From: Dehalococcoidia bacterium
Lineage (GTDB): Bacteria > Chloroflexota > Dehalococcoidia > Lucifugimonadales > UBA1123
NCBI GenBank assembly: GCA_009838465.1
Contig: VXRN01000060.1
Coordinates: 1-50,519, forward strand
Length of the DNA: 50,519 nucleotides
Direction: 5' to 3'
Shown here: positions 24,061-32,247 of the stretch, piece by piece
Position numbering within the stretch: the first letter of the stretch is position 1
How the letters are laid out: every line of letters starts with the position of its first letter
Notes under the pieces: model-generated
What the model saw: the letters and a program-made list of their open reading frames with translations, nothing else
Databases searched by the model: none
Told to the model about the DNA's origin: nothing
Program-made: the position numbers and the translations under genes

Positions 24061-24417
24061 ATGATATTTGTTGACCCCGTTGCGGTAGAACCCAGGGATG
24101 GCTACCGAATATGGGTGCGGTACGAGGATGGTGTTGAAGGTGAGCTGGACTTGTCTCACCTGGCAGGTAAGGGAGTGTTCAGGGCTTGGGACGACCGCGC
24201 TTACTTTGAAGGCGTCCATATCAATGAGGAAGCGGGATGCGTATGCTGGGGTGTGCCTCCCGGCAGCGACATGGAGATAGATATAGCTCCTGAAACAGGT
24301 TATGCCCAATTGCTGGGCATAACACGCGAACAGATTGCGGCAATGTCAGACGAGGATGAATTCTACGCCGCGATCGAGCAAGCTCGACGAGAACTCGGGG
24401 CGCCTGTTAGTGCCTGA
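24061..24417 (+). CDS. DUF2442 domain protein
   Basis: A 118-residue protein with the DUF2442 pattern: VEPRDGYRIWVRYEDGVEGELDLSHLAGKGVFRAWDDRAYFEGVHINEEAGCVCWGVPPGSDMEIDIAPETGYAQL. The ATG at 24061 has GGAG six bases upstream; longer in-frame extensions exist but start within the region after the luciferase-like gene. The C-terminal acidic helix (TREQIAAMSDEDEFYAAIEQARRELG) is not part of the usual domain. It overlaps the DUF4160 gene by eight bases. The DUF2442/DUF4160 pair recurs in many genomes and has been suggested to be toxin-antitoxin-like; which partner does what is not known. Confidence 0.85.
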   Translation: MIFVDPVAVEPRDGYRIWVRYEDGVEGELDLSHLAGKGVFRAWDDRAYFEGVHINEEAGCVCWGVPPGSDMEIDIAPETGYAQLLGITREQIAAMSDEDEFYAAIEQARRELGAPVSA

Positions 24418-24679
24418 ACTCAGCAGGTTCCTTGGGATGGTCGTTCAAATGTATGCGGACGACCACCCGGGACCTCACTTTCATATCAGGTATGAAGGAC
24501 AAAACGCCGCTGTCTTCTATCTTCGTTCTATGAGACTCCGCAATGACAGGGGACGGTTGCCTGCGTCACAAGCGAGGGCGATACGCGGATGGGCTGAACT
24601 GCATGAGGAGGAACTACTCGAAAATTGGGAACGATTAGAACGATATGAGCGTACTGCGCGAATACCTCCACTACATTAG
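24410..24679 (+). CDS. DUF4160 domain protein
   Basis: An 89-residue protein starting at GTG 24410 inside the end of the DUF2442 gene: MPELSRFLGMVVQMYADDHPGPHFHIRYEGQNAAVFYLRSMRLRNDRGRLP. This has the family hallmark 'F.G..I.MY..DH.PPHFH..Y'. The C-terminal half (ARAIRGWAELHEEELLENWERL) is the usual helix with conserved Trp residues. The His/Asp cluster (DDHPGPHFH) may bind metal. It is translationally coupled to DUF2442, so the pair acts together; molecular role unknown. Confidence 0.85.
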   Translation: MPELSRFLGMVVQMYADDHPGPHFHIRYEGQNAAVFYLRSMRLRNDRGRLPASQARAIRGWAELHEEELLENWERLERYERTARIPPLH

Positions 24680-24807
24680 CCATTGCAGCAGTCATGGCTA
24701 AATCCCAATCACCCTCTCATTACGAGCATTCCTTCTTATATGCGGTAAGCTCGTAGAGCGTCAAGATTCTCCCCTCCCGTTTCGCCGCGTCCGCACCCCT
24801 CGGCGAA

Positions 24808-24856
24808 TTAACATTTCCTTAACACAAATACAACAGAAATGTTACATACTGGAAAA
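24808..24856 (+). promoter_or_regulatory. GlnR-like operator array upstream of the ammonium transporter
   Basis: Five 5-base half-sites at exact 11-base pitch: TTAAC (24808), TTAAC (24819), ACAAC (24830), GTTAC (24841), GAAAA (24852), each followed by six bases. The pattern follows the actinobacterial GlnR consensus (gTnAC-n6-GaAAC repeated). A TAATAT -10 candidate sits at 24864-24869, so a bound OmpR-family activator would contact RNA polymerase. The rest of 24680-24932 shows only AT-rich leader DNA. Confidence 0.65.
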
Positions 24857-24932
24857 GATTCGGTAATATCCGTTCAGTATTGTGGAATACCGAAAAGGTA
24901 TCAGCCCCCATCCACCTTAGGAGGTATATGAA

Positions 24933-26252
24933 TTGACAAATACCAAAATACTTAGCCCCACACCCTTCAAACTCAAACTGGTAATGATAGCGCTACTGGG
25001 CATCGGGATCTTCATCGGCACTATCGGAGTCGCCTACGCGCAGGACGTTACGGCTGAAAGCGTGAATGACACGGTAGGCAACGCCATCACCGTGTTCGCA
25101 GCCGCGCTGGTCTTCTTCATGCAGGCCGGATTCGCGTTCCTTGGCGCGGGACTGATCCGCTCTAAGAACACGGTCAACTACATGACGAAATCATTCCTGG
25201 ACTTCTGCATAGCGTCCCTGGGCTTCTGGGCCTTCGGCTTCGCCCTGATGATGGGCGGGGGCGCCGCCTCCGGCATCATCGGCCTCGAGGGATTCTTCCT
25301 GGTTGACTTCGACGACAGCGGCCTGGTGAGCTGGTTCTTCCAGATGGTGTTCGCCGGGACCGCCGCCACGATCATCGCGGGCGCGGTGGCCGAGCGCACC
25401 AAGATCAACGCCTACTTTGCCTACAGCTTCATAGTGGGCGCGGTCGTCTATCCTATATACGGACACTGGGCCTGGAGCGACGACGGATGGCTGACCCAGA
25501 TAGGCCCGGGTCTTGCCGACTATGCCGGTTCTGCCGTCGTTCACATGATAGGTGGGTTCCTGGCTCTGGCTGGCGCGATAGTCGTCGGTCCTCGTAAGGG
25601 CTTCCGCGAGGGCGCAGACCTCAAGGGACACAACATACCCTACGTCGTAATCGGCACATTCATCCTGTTCTTCGGATGGTTCGGATTCAACATCAACTCC
25701 GATACGCTGGGTCTGAACGCCGTCAACACTTTGCTCGCCGGCGCCGCGGGCGCGACCTCGGCCATATACGTGGTCCTGCTACGCACAGGCAAGGCGGACA
25801 TCGAAATGGCTTGCAACGGAGCCCTAGCCGGGCTTGTCGGCATTACCGCGGGCTGCGCCTACGTTGACCCCTGGGGCGCGGTGGTGATCGGTCTCATAGC
25901 GGGCGTAATAATGATCTTCGGCGTTGATTTCATCAAGAACGTGGTGAAGGCAGACGACCCCGTCGGCGCGGTTACGGTGCATGGCATCTGCGGCGCCTGG
26001 GGCGTGCTGGCGGTCGGTATCTTTGCCGCCGGACACAATGGCGTCGAAGGGCTGATAGCGGGTAACGCTGAGCAGCTAATCCCACAGATAGTCGGACTGC
26101 TCGTGGCCGCCGCCTGGGGCCTGGGAGCCGGATTCGTCCTGTTCAAGGTCATAGACCTGAGCATGGGACTGAGGGCTTCCGAAGAAGAAGAGATGAGCGG
26201 TCTGGACGAGCCCGAGCATGGCGCTTCGGCCTACCCGGAAATGGCAGGCTAA
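24933..26252 (+). CDS. amt: Ammonium transporter (Amt/MEP/Rh family)
   Basis: A 439-residue ammonium channel. Residues 1-37 form a signal peptide (hydrophobic core, then YAQ) as in other Amt proteins, followed by eleven membrane helices. Conserved transport residues are visible: Asp196 in GLADYAGSAVVHMIGG, His204 in the same motif and His350 in TVHGICGAWGVLAVGIFA, the twin histidines of the pore. It should import ammonium as trimer for assimilation by the GS/GOGAT genes encoded downstream. Translation starts at TTG 24933, eight bases after AGGAGG; the ATG at 24928 is followed at once by a stop. No glnK/PII gene is adjacent, unusual for Amt. The upstream GlnR-like array suggests nitrogen-starvation control. 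Confidence 0.95.
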   Translation: MTNTKILSPTPFKLKLVMIALLGIGIFIGTIGVAYAQDVTAESVNDTVGNAITVFAAALVFFMQAGFAFLGAGLIRSKNTVNYMTKSFLDFCIASLGFWAFGFALMMGGGAASGIIGLEGFFLVDFDDSGLVSWFFQMVFAGTAATIIAGAVAERTKINAYFAYSFIVGAVVYPIYGHWAWSDDGWLTQIGPGLADYAGSAVVHMIGGFLALAGAIVVGPRKGFREGADLKGHNIPYVVIGTFILFFGWFGFNINSDTLGLNAVNTLLAGAAGATSAIYVVLLRTGKADIEMACNGALAGLVGITAGCAYVDPWGAVVIGLIAGVIMIFGVDFIKNVVKADDPVGAVTVHGICGAWGVLAVGIFAAGHNGVEGLIAGNAEQLIPQIVGLLVAAAWGLGAGFVLFKVIDLSMGLRASEEEEMSGLDEPEHGASAYPEMAG

Positions 26253-26296
26253 GCGCTAACCAAACCGAATAACCTTCCCTTCATTCACAAGGCTCT

Positions 26297-26323
26297 GACC
26301 GCTCCAAGGGGGCTTGAGCGGTC
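26297..26323 (+). terminator. Terminator of amt
   Basis: Stem GACCGCTC-C-AAG with CTTGAGCGGTC (11 pairs, one bulged C, loop GGGG) followed by a pyrimidine/T-rich tail (CCTTTCTCTTTT). A classic intrinsic terminator 45 bases after the stop. Confidence 0.8.
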
Positions 26324-26352
26324 GGGGCCTTTCTCTTTTAGCGGAAGAGGGA

Positions 26353-26540
26353 ATCACCCTCACCCTGAGGGATCTGAAAGGGGCAGGAATTTGCCCTCAC
26401 CCCCGTATCGGAGTACGGGGCAGGCTCTAGCCCTCTCCCAAAGGGAGAGGGGACTTTCTGCTGGTATTCATAGCCGCATTGCTCATTTACCTAACTTTGT
26501 GAGCCCATCGAAGGAGAGGGGATTTTCGCGCCATAGGGGA
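26353..26540. repeat. Dispersed hairpin repeats and a CCCCGTA...TACGGGG unit
   Basis: Several units: CACCCTCACCCTGAGG remnants; a CCCCGTATCGGAGTACGGGG hairpin with the tail CAGGCTCTAGCC, also found at about 35413-35445; a CCCTCTCCC/GGGAGAGGGG unit; and a final half ending GGGGATTTTCGCGCCA, whose tail phrase recurs at about 45029. No gene. Confidence 0.75.
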
Positions 26541-26584
26541 ATGCGGCGGGTCAAATATGGCAGTCTGTGGTATATTCAGCATAT

Positions 26585-26638
26585 GTTACACAAATTTAAC
26601 ATTTGGGTAACACCCTCGAAACAATGATCCTGGATAAT
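26585..26638 (+). promoter_or_regulatory. GlnR-like operator array and -10 upstream of a small membrane-peptide gene and glnA
   Basis: Four half-sites at exact 11-base pitch: GTTAC (26585), TTAAC (26596), GTAAC (26607), GAAAC (26618). This is a near-perfect match to the actinobacterial GlnR operator gTnAC-n6-GaAAC-n6-GTnAC-n6-GAAAC. A GATAAT -10 follows at 26633-26638, without a recognisable -35, as expected for an activated promoter where the regulator covers that position. Two inter-site spacers (ACAAAT, ATTT..) are shared with the amt array. Confidence 0.72.
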
Positions 26639-26717
26639 GTGAAACATAGAACAAACGCGATGCCGACCCGATATAGCGGCGCCCGGCATCCGATCACTCA
26701 GACAGGAGTCAGGAACG

Positions 26718-26819
26718 ATGGGCATAGAGGCAATTCTCGGCGGGGTAGCGTTCGCGGGACTGTTCGGACTGTGGGTAATTCTCCCGAGCAAGGTCCGCAA
26801 GAGCAGAGAAGAGAAGTAG
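26718..26819 (+). CDS. 33-residue single-span membrane peptide under the GlnR-like promoter
   Basis: A short gene: ATG 26718 is preceded by AGGAG with a nine-base spacer and ends at TAG 26817-26819. The product begins MGIEAILGGVAFAGLFGLWVI, one hydrophobic helix (about 5-23), then LPSKVRKSREEK, a basic tail that should stay in the cytoplasm. It is the first gene after the GlnR-like array and is followed by a hairpin before glnA1. I know no named family. By position it could tune Amt or glutamine synthetase, as other small membrane proteins do for transporters, but that is inference. Its ribosome site, codon content and clean one-helix design argue that it is translated. Confidence 0.6.
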   Translation: MGIEAILGGVAFAGLFGLWVILPSKVRKSREEK

Positions 26820-26887
26820 TCGAGTTTACAAGTCTCTGTTGTCGAAGCCAGCCAACGACTTCGATGGAAGAATCAAAACGGAACGAA

Positions 26888-26923
26888 AAAGCGCCTGGGC
26901 CGACAGACTCGACCAGGCGCTTT
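26888..26923 (+). terminator. Terminator or attenuator between the small gene and glnA1
   Basis: Perfect 11-bp arms AAAGCGCCTGG/CCAGGCGCTTT with a 14-base loop, preceded by an A-run and followed by TTTCTAAT. It would end the short transcript or partly attenuate read-through into glnA1, which has only a weak promoter of its own (TAAAAT near 26944). Confidence 0.7.
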
Positions 26924-27028
26924 CTAATGAGAGAGCGTAGAGTGTAAAATGGCTTCGGCGCTCGCCCCAGCCCCCAACAGCCGACGGCAGTACGGCGGGA
27001 AGCCAAAACAAATACAAGGAGTGGTAGC

Positions 27029-28456
27029 ATGACCCCGCAAGAAGTGATAAAGCTGATAGCAGACGAAGGCGTCCAGATAATTGACCTGAAGTTCACGGAC
27101 CTGCCCGGAACTTTGCAGCACGTGGGCGTGCCGCCCAACGAGGTCACCGAAGACCTGTTCGCCAACGGCACTGGATTCGACGGTTCCAGCATTCGCGGTT
27201 TCCAGACGATTGACGAGAGCGACATGCTCATCGTCCCAGACCCGAATACGGCGGTCATAGACCCCGTTTACAACATCAAGACTCTAAGCTTGCTCTGCAA
27301 CATCCGCGACCCACTGACAGGCTCGGACTACTCCCGAGACCCCAGGTACGTCGCGCAGAAGGCTGAAGCGTATCTCGCGTCCAGCGGCATCGGCGACACC
27401 AGCTACTGGGGACCGGAGGCCGAATTCTTCATCTTCGACTCCGCTAGATTCGACCAGGACGCTCACTCCGCCTTCTACAGTGTGGACTCGGATGAGGGCA
27501 TCTGGAACGCCAGCAACGAATACCAGCTAGACGGCAAGACGCGGAGCAAGGGCTACCGGCCGCGTTACAAGGGCGGCTACTTCCCGGTTCCCCCGGTGGA
27601 CACCCTGAGCGACATTCGCTCCGAGATGGTCATCGAAATGCAGAAGTTCGGCATGACCATCGAGAAGCAGCACCACGAAGTAGCGACCGCCGGACAGGGT
27701 GAGATTGACATCGTTTACGACACCCTCACCAAGACCGCCGACAACATCATGATCTATAAGTACCTGGTGAAGAACGTCGCCGCCAAGCACGGCAAGACCG
27801 CAACGTTCATGCCCAAGCCACTGTTCGGAGACAACGGCACCGGTATGCACACCCACCAGAGCATCTGGAGGGACGGCGAGAACATATTCTGGGGCGACGG
27901 CTACGCGCACATGAGCGACACGATGAAGTATTACATCGGCGGCCTGCTCAAGCACGCCCCCGCGCTTCTGGCATTCGCGGCTCCGACCACAAACTCCTAC
28001 CGCCGCCTGGTCCCTGGCTACGAGGCTCCGGTCAACCTGGCCTACTCGTCGCGCAACCGCAGCGCCTGCTGCCGCATACCCGCGTATTTCGACACGCCTC
28101 CGTCGAAGCGCATCGAATTCCGCTGCCCCGACCCGACGGCCAACCCGTACTTCGCCTTTAGCGCGATGCTTCTGGCGGGCATAGACGGCATTCGCAACCA
28201 GATAGACCCGGGCGATCCGCTCGACGTTGACCTCTACGACCTCTCCCCCGAAGAGGCCGCCAACGTGCAGCAGGTTCCTGGCAGCCTGGAAGAGACGCTG
28301 GACGCTTTGGAAGACGACCACGAATTTCTGCTGACGGGCGACGTGTTCACCTCGGACCTCATAGAGACCTGGCTGGACTACAAGCGCACCAACGAAGTTG
28401 ATGAAATACGCCTGCGCCCGCATCCCTACGAGTTCTTCCTGTACTACGACGCCTAG
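27029..28456 (+). CDS. glnA: Glutamine synthetase, class I (beta-type)
   Basis: A 475-residue type I glutamine synthetase, making glutamine from glutamate, ammonia and ATP as a dodecamer. Motifs: [22 protein letters not shown] near 50-72, the ATP-binding signature [19 protein letters not shown] (about 260-280), and NRSACCRIP. The C-terminal DLYDLSPEE has Tyr403 at the place of the adenylylated tyrosine of class I-beta enzymes (NLYDLPPEE). The length, with the extra loop, also fits I-beta. It may therefore be controlled by GlnE-type adenylylation, although no glnE is seen here. The start ATG follows AAGGAG. The gene lies downstream of the GlnR-like array and ends in a perfect palindrome terminator. 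A second, I-alpha-type enzyme is encoded at 36.4 kb. Confidence 0.95.
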   Translation: MTPQEVIKLIADEGVQIIDLKFTDLPGTLQHVGVPPNEVTEDLFANGTGFDGSSIRGFQTIDESDMLIVPDPNTAVIDPVYNIKTLSLLCNIRDPLTGSDYSRDPRYVAQKAEAYLASSGIGDTSYWGPEAEFFIFDSARFDQDAHSAFYSVDSDEGIWNASNEYQLDGKTRSKGYRPRYKGGYFPVPPVDTLSDIRSEMVIEMQKFGMTIEKQHHEVATAGQGEIDIVYDTLTKTADNIMIYKYLVKNVAAKHGKTATFMPKPLFGDNGTGMHTHQSIWRDGENIFWGDGYAHMSDTMKYYIGGLLKHAPALLAFAAPTTNSYRRLVPGYEAPVNLAYSSRNRSACCRIPAYFDTPPSKRIEFRCPDPTANPYFAFSAMLLAGIDGIRNQIDPGDPLDVDLYDLSPEEAANVQQVPGSLEETLDALEDDHEFLLTGDVFTSDLIETWLDYKRTNEVDEIRLRPHPYEFFLYYDA

Positions 28457-28480
28457 AGCGCGCTGGTAAAGAAGATAGTC

Positions 28481-28512
28481 AAAGGGGCGACCACACGTGT
28501 GGTCGCCCCTTT
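28481..28512. terminator. Perfect 32-bp palindromic terminator after glnA
   Basis: AAAGGGGCGACCACAC and its exact complement with no loop bases (centre CACGTG), followed by TTTT. It can work in both directions; the aminotransferase gene converges on it from the right. Confidence 0.85.
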
Positions 28513-28617
28513 TGATTCTCGCCTGAATGAAGAAATGTGTAATGCAGTCGCCGACTCTCTCTTCAACGGTCTCCACGAAATTCGCTGTACGCCGGGGGAA
28601 ACCGTCTCGGCGGTTGG

Positions 28618-29985
28618 CTACTCCGCGCCCAACTGCGCCTCTGCCTGCTCCAGTACGCTGTCGAGTTGACGAACCACAAAATCAACCTCGTCCCTGGTGA
28701 TGGTGAGAGGCGGCGAAAGTGCTATGACATCGCCGGCGCGCCCCAGCAGTCCGTGGTCGGACATCAGCTTATCCAGTATAGGACCGAGATTCGCCTCCGC
28801 CGGGAAACGCTCCTTGGTGTCCCTGTCCTTCACGATCTCTATCCCGCAGATTAGCCCCATGCCTCCGCGCACGTCACCCACTATCGGATGCTCATAGAGG
28901 GTTTGTAGCTGCTCGTAGAGATAGTCGCCCATTTCGGCGGAGTTCTGGACAACGTCCTCGTTCTCCATTATCTCCAGGTTCGCCAAACCTGCGGCGCACG
29001 ACGCCGGATTGCCGCCGAACGTAATCAGGTGGCGCAGCATATTATCCTGCCCCATGAAGTTGTCCGCGACCTTCTTGCTAGCGACCGCGGCTCCAATCGG
29101 CAGATAGCCGCTTGTGAGCGCCTTGGCCACTGTGAAGATGTCCGGCTGTATGTCCCAGTGCTCGGTGGCGAACATCTTGCCGGTGCGCCCGAAGCCGGTT
29201 ATCACCTCGTCGCAGATCATGATAACCCCGTACTTGTCGCATATCTCGCGTATCCGCGGCCAGTAGCCCGAATCCGGGATATGTATTCCGGCTGCGGCGG
29301 ATATAGGCTCGCCTATGAACGCCGCTACGGTATGCGGACCTTCGTGAAGAATCGTTCTCTCGAGTTCCTCCGCGCACTCTATGTCGGTGTGCGGACCGCG
29401 ATATTTATTCGGCTGCGCGATGTGTATGTTGCCCGGCACCAACGGCCCGTAGTCCTGCGGCCCGGACGCGGCGCTGCCCCCCAGCGCCATGCACGCGTGG
29501 GTGGCCCCATGATACGAGCCGCGCCTGCTGATCACCTTGTAGCGTGTCGGCTCGCCGTTGTTCTTGTGATACGCCTTCGCGATCTTCAGCGCGGTCTCCA
29601 CTGCCTCCGAACCGCCGCTCACGAAGTACACCCGCGAATCCGGGTCCGGCGACAGACTTGCCACCTTCGCCGCCAGCCGCACCGTCGCCGGGCTCACGGT
29701 ACCGCCGGGAGAGTAGGACACATCCTGCATCTGCTGATACACGGCCTCCGCTATTTCCTTGCGCCCGTGACCTATGTTCTTCAACCACATACCCGCGAGC
29801 GTATCAACCCAGCGGTTGCCCTCTCCATCCTCCACCCAGACGCCTTCCGCCTTGGAGATTAGCTTGATGCCCGTCTCGTCGGACATATCGCCGATTGGCC
29901 TGGAGTGCGGCCAGAAGTGCGCCTCACCCAGCTGTTTCAGTTCTTCGATATCTTCGCCCGTTAGCTTTACGCTATCTGCGACCAT
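28618..29985 (-). CDS. Class III (omega-amino acid:pyruvate-type) PLP aminotransferase
   Basis: A 455-residue fold-type I aminotransferase of class III (subgroup II). Signatures: VSGGSEAVETALKIAKAYH (phosphate-binding), SYHGATHACMALGG, the ICDEVITGFGRTGKMFATEHWDIQPDIFTVAKALTSGYLPIGAA block with Asp259 contacting the pyridine nitrogen, and Lys288 forming the Schiff base. It should move an amino group from an omega-amino acid, diamine or polyamine-derived donor to a keto acid; the exact donor is unclear (beta-alanine, taurine, GABA and putrescine-type enzymes look alike). It is flanked by nitrogen assimilation genes, fitting a role in releasing nitrogen from organic amines. GGAG precedes ATG 29985. 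Confidence 0.9.
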   Translation of the reverse strand: MVADSVKLTGEDIEELKQLGEAHFWPHSRPIGDMSDETGIKLISKAEGVWVEDGEGNRWVDTLAGMWLKNIGHGRKEIAEAVYQQMQDVSYSPGGTVSPATVRLAAKVASLSPDPDSRVYFVSGGSEAVETALKIAKAYHKNNGEPTRYKVISRRGSYHGATHACMALGGSAASGPQDYGPLVPGNIHIAQPNKYRGPHTDIECAEELERTILHEGPHTVAAFIGEPISAAAGIHIPDSGYWPRIREICDKYGVIMICDEVITGFGRTGKMFATEHWDIQPDIFTVAKALTSGYLPIGAAVASKKVADNFMGQDNMLRHLITFGGNPASCAAGLANLEIMENEDVVQNSAEMGDYLYEQLQTLYEHPIVGDVRGGMGLICGIEIVKDRDTKERFPAEANLGPILDKLMSDHGLLGRAGDVIALSPPLTITRDEVDFVVRQLDSVLEQAEAQLGAE

Positions 29986-30083
29986 CCGGAATCTCCTTGC
30001 ATGGCGGCGCGGTTGTCCGTGCCGTTCTCAAACTTGCTGATCTGTGTTAAAACATTCTCGAATTTATACACATGTGCAGCGGA

Positions 30084-30114
30084 GCTATCGTATCAGATAG
30101 CCTAACTGTGTCAA
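30084..30114 (-). promoter_or_regulatory. Promoter and small palindrome upstream of the aminotransferase gene
   Basis: Minus-strand TTGACA (30114-30109) and TACGAT (30092-30087) with a 16-base spacer. A GCTATC-N6-GATAGC inverted repeat (30084-30101) overlaps the -10 and could be an operator. The remaining bases to 30276 show no gene. Confidence 0.5.
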
Positions 30115-30276
30115 CCCGCAGCCGCTCGATGGTAGCGTATTCCATATGGCGGCTGAACCTGCGGTATCGGGAAGAGCTGCGCACTTTCTAAAGCCGGTCT
30201 ATAAGTCGGAGGCATGACCATAGGACGGATACACACGCGGACACATTTGGCTGTCCTGGAACGCGCTCTTATACTC

Positions 30277-31176
30277 TTATATCTGCCTTAGGCGCGGGTC
30301 TAAGTAGTCGCGCAGCCAGTCGCCCAGGAAGTTCAGGGCGAGGACGGTGAGGCCGATTCCGACGCCGGGTATGATGGCTATCCACCATGCGGTCTCTATA
30401 TAGTTGCGTCCGTCGGCTACCATGCTGCCCCACGCGGGGTTGGGGGGTGGGATTCCGACGCCCAGGAAGCTGAGCGTTGACTCGGCGAGGATTATCTGGC
30501 CGGTCCCCAGCGTCGCCACGACTATTAGGGTGTTGGTCACGCCCGGGAGCAGATGCTTCCAGATGATCCGAATCGGCGACGCGCCCGCGACCTTGGCGAG
30601 CGCGACGTAGTCCATCTCCTTCAGTTGCAGGACTTCGCCTCTCACCTGCCTGGCGTAGCCGCCCCAGGCGAACAGTGACAGGATTATCAGCAGCGTCCGA
30701 AAACTCGCGCCAAAGACGCTCACGACCACGAGCGCGGCCAGCAGGAAGGGCAAGGCGTTAGTGAGGTCCACCAGCCGCATGATCACTTCGTCCACGTGGC
30801 CGCCGAAGTAGCCCGATACGGCGCCCAGCAGCGCGCCCAGCGCCACGCCGATGGCCATGGTCATCGCGGCGAATGTCAGGGATACGCGCGCGCCGTGCAT
30901 CATCCGGGAGAGGATGTCGCGGCCCTGGTGGTCGGTGCCCAGGATGTGGTCAATGGACCCGCCCTCCTGCCAGATGGGGGGTGTGGCGCGCTCTCTCAGG
31001 TCGCCCCGCACCGGATGGTAGGGAGCTAGGAACGGCGCGGTTATCGCCGCGAATATCAGTATGAACAGGATGGCGACCGGGATCACCGGCCACCTTCGGA
31101 ACTGATCGAATACCTGGAGTATCCCGGTTTTCGGCTTGAGTTCTACCTGCGCGAATTGGTTATCCTGTTCAGCCAT
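30277..31176 (-). CDS. Oligopeptide/dipeptide-type ABC transporter permease (DppC-like)
   Basis: A 299-residue inner-membrane permease of the DppC/OppC type. It has an N-terminal cytoplasmic segment, a first helix (VIPVAILFILIFAAITAPFLAPY), the OppC N-terminal motif 'HPVRGDL...HILGTDHQGRDILSRMMHGARVSL', four further helices, and the EAA-like loop EMDYVALAKVAGASPIRIIWKHLLPG that contacts the ATPase. It starts six bases after the DppB-like gene, so both form one operon with the binding protein. No ATPase genes follow, so energy must come from subunits encoded elsewhere. Substrate could be peptides, nickel or other small solutes. Confidence 0.9.
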   Translation of the reverse strand: MAEQDNQFAQVELKPKTGILQVFDQFRRWPVIPVAILFILIFAAITAPFLAPYHPVRGDLRERATPPIWQEGGSIDHILGTDHQGRDILSRMMHGARVSLTFAAMTMAIGVALGALLGAVSGYFGGHVDEVIMRLVDLTNALPFLLAALVVVSVFGASFRTLLIILSLFAWGGYARQVRGEVLQLKEMDYVALAKVAGASPIRIIWKHLLPGVTNTLIVVATLGTGQIILAESTLSFLGVGIPPPNPAWGSMVADGRNYIETAWWIAIIPGVGIGLTVLALNFLGDWLRDYLDPRLRQI

Positions 31177-31182
31177 GGCGAA

Positions 31183-32112
31183 TCAACTGTACCTGATGCG
31201 AGGGTCAACGACTGCGTACAACACGTCAATAAGGAATGCGGCCAGAACGTATATGACAGCGAATACGAGCACCGCGCCGACGAGTATCGGGAAGTCGTTG
31301 TTGAACACGGCGTTGAGTGCAAGCACGCCTATTCCGGGCCATGCGAAGATCGTCTCGGTGATCACGCTGCCGGTGGCGAAGCCGGCCATGAGCAGACCGC
31401 CGAAGGTGAGTGGCGCGATGATGGCGTTTCTGAGCGCGTGTTTCCATACTATCGTCATCTTGCCCACGCCCTTTGCGCGCGCGAACTTCACGAACTCTGA
31501 GTCCATTACGTCGAGCATCGCGGAACGGGTGAGGCGCAGGAACCCGGCTGCGGCCAGCCAACCGAGTATGACGGACGGCATTATGAAGTGCTGGATGGTT
31601 CCCCTGCCCGACGTGGGCAGCCACCCCAGCTGCACCGAGAATATCACGATGAATACGATGGCAAGCCAGAAGGCCGGCAGAGACTGTCCGAGTATGGCGA
31701 ACGTCCTGCCTAAGTAGTCCCAGAGCGTACCCCTGTACACCGCGGACACGATGCCCAGCGGTATGCCGAAGATGGCGGCGAAGACGAACCCTCCCGCAGT
31801 CATCTGCATGGTGACGGGCACACGCTCCATCACGGCCTCGAACGCGGGACGCCCGTTGACGATGGACACTCCCCAGTCTCCAGTCACCGCCTTTCCCAGC
31901 CAGATGAGGTACTGCACAGGCAGGGGCTTGTCCAGTCCCATCGCCTTGCCCCATGCTTCCCATCGCTCAGGTTCGAGGTGGGAGTACTCGGTAAGGTAGA
32001 GCAGGCGCGGGTCGCCGGACATACGGGACAGCGCGAAGACTATCATCGAGGACAGCAGAATCGTCCACAGTGAGTAGAAGAGACGACGGGCTAGAAACTG
32101 TCTCATGCCCAC
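31183..32112 (-). CDS. Oligopeptide/dipeptide-type ABC transporter permease (DppB-like)
   Basis: A 309-residue permease of the DppB/OppB type: RQFLARRLFYSLWTILLSSMIVFALSRMSGDP at the N-terminus (family start), five more helices, and an EAA-like loop SEFVKFARAKGVGKMTIVWKHALRNAIIAPLTF. It pairs with the DppC-like protein to form the channel. It lies downstream of the substrate-binding lipoprotein gene with a 135-base gap filled by a dispersed hairpin repeat, a pattern that often lowers distal expression relative to the binding protein. Confidence 0.9.
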   Translation of the reverse strand: MGMRQFLARRLFYSLWTILLSSMIVFALSRMSGDPRLLYLTEYSHLEPERWEAWGKAMGLDKPLPVQYLIWLGKAVTGDWGVSIVNGRPAFEAVMERVPVTMQMTAGGFVFAAIFGIPLGIVSAVYRGTLWDYLGRTFAILGQSLPAFWLAIVFIVIFSVQLGWLPTSGRGTIQHFIMPSVILGWLAAAGFLRLTRSAMLDVMDSEFVKFARAKGVGKMTIVWKHALRNAIIAPLTFGGLLMAGFATGSVITETIFAWPGIGVLALNAVFNNDFPILVGAVLVFAVIYVLAAFLIDVLYAVVDPRIRYS

Positions 32113-32145
32113 GTTGCGTACTCCCGAAAAATGGGGGGTGTCGAA

Positions 32146-32240
32146 CCTGACACCCCCATCCTAACCTTCCCCCATCGAGGGGGAAGGGACTCTTGCCTAC
32201 CCCTGTGGACCTATCACAAGAGGGAAGGGACTCTTGCAAT
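32146..32240. repeat. Dispersed hairpin repeat inside the ABC importer operon
   Basis: ACACCCCCATCCTAACCTTCCCCC, loop ATCGA, GGGGGAAGGGA, then the linker phrase CTCTTGCCTACCCCTGTGG and a second half (GAGGGAAGGGACTCTTGC). It lies between the binding-protein and permease genes. Confidence 0.75.
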
Positions 32241-32247
32241 CGTCGCG

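Noticed and set aside
26391..26627. 78-codon frame between amt and the small membrane-peptide gene
   Set aside because: It runs through dispersed repeats and the GlnR-like array; no protein-like pattern.
27527..28576. Long antisense open frame opposite glnA1
   Set aside because: Runs through the terminator palindrome and the glnA1 coding region with Val/Arg-rich shadow composition.
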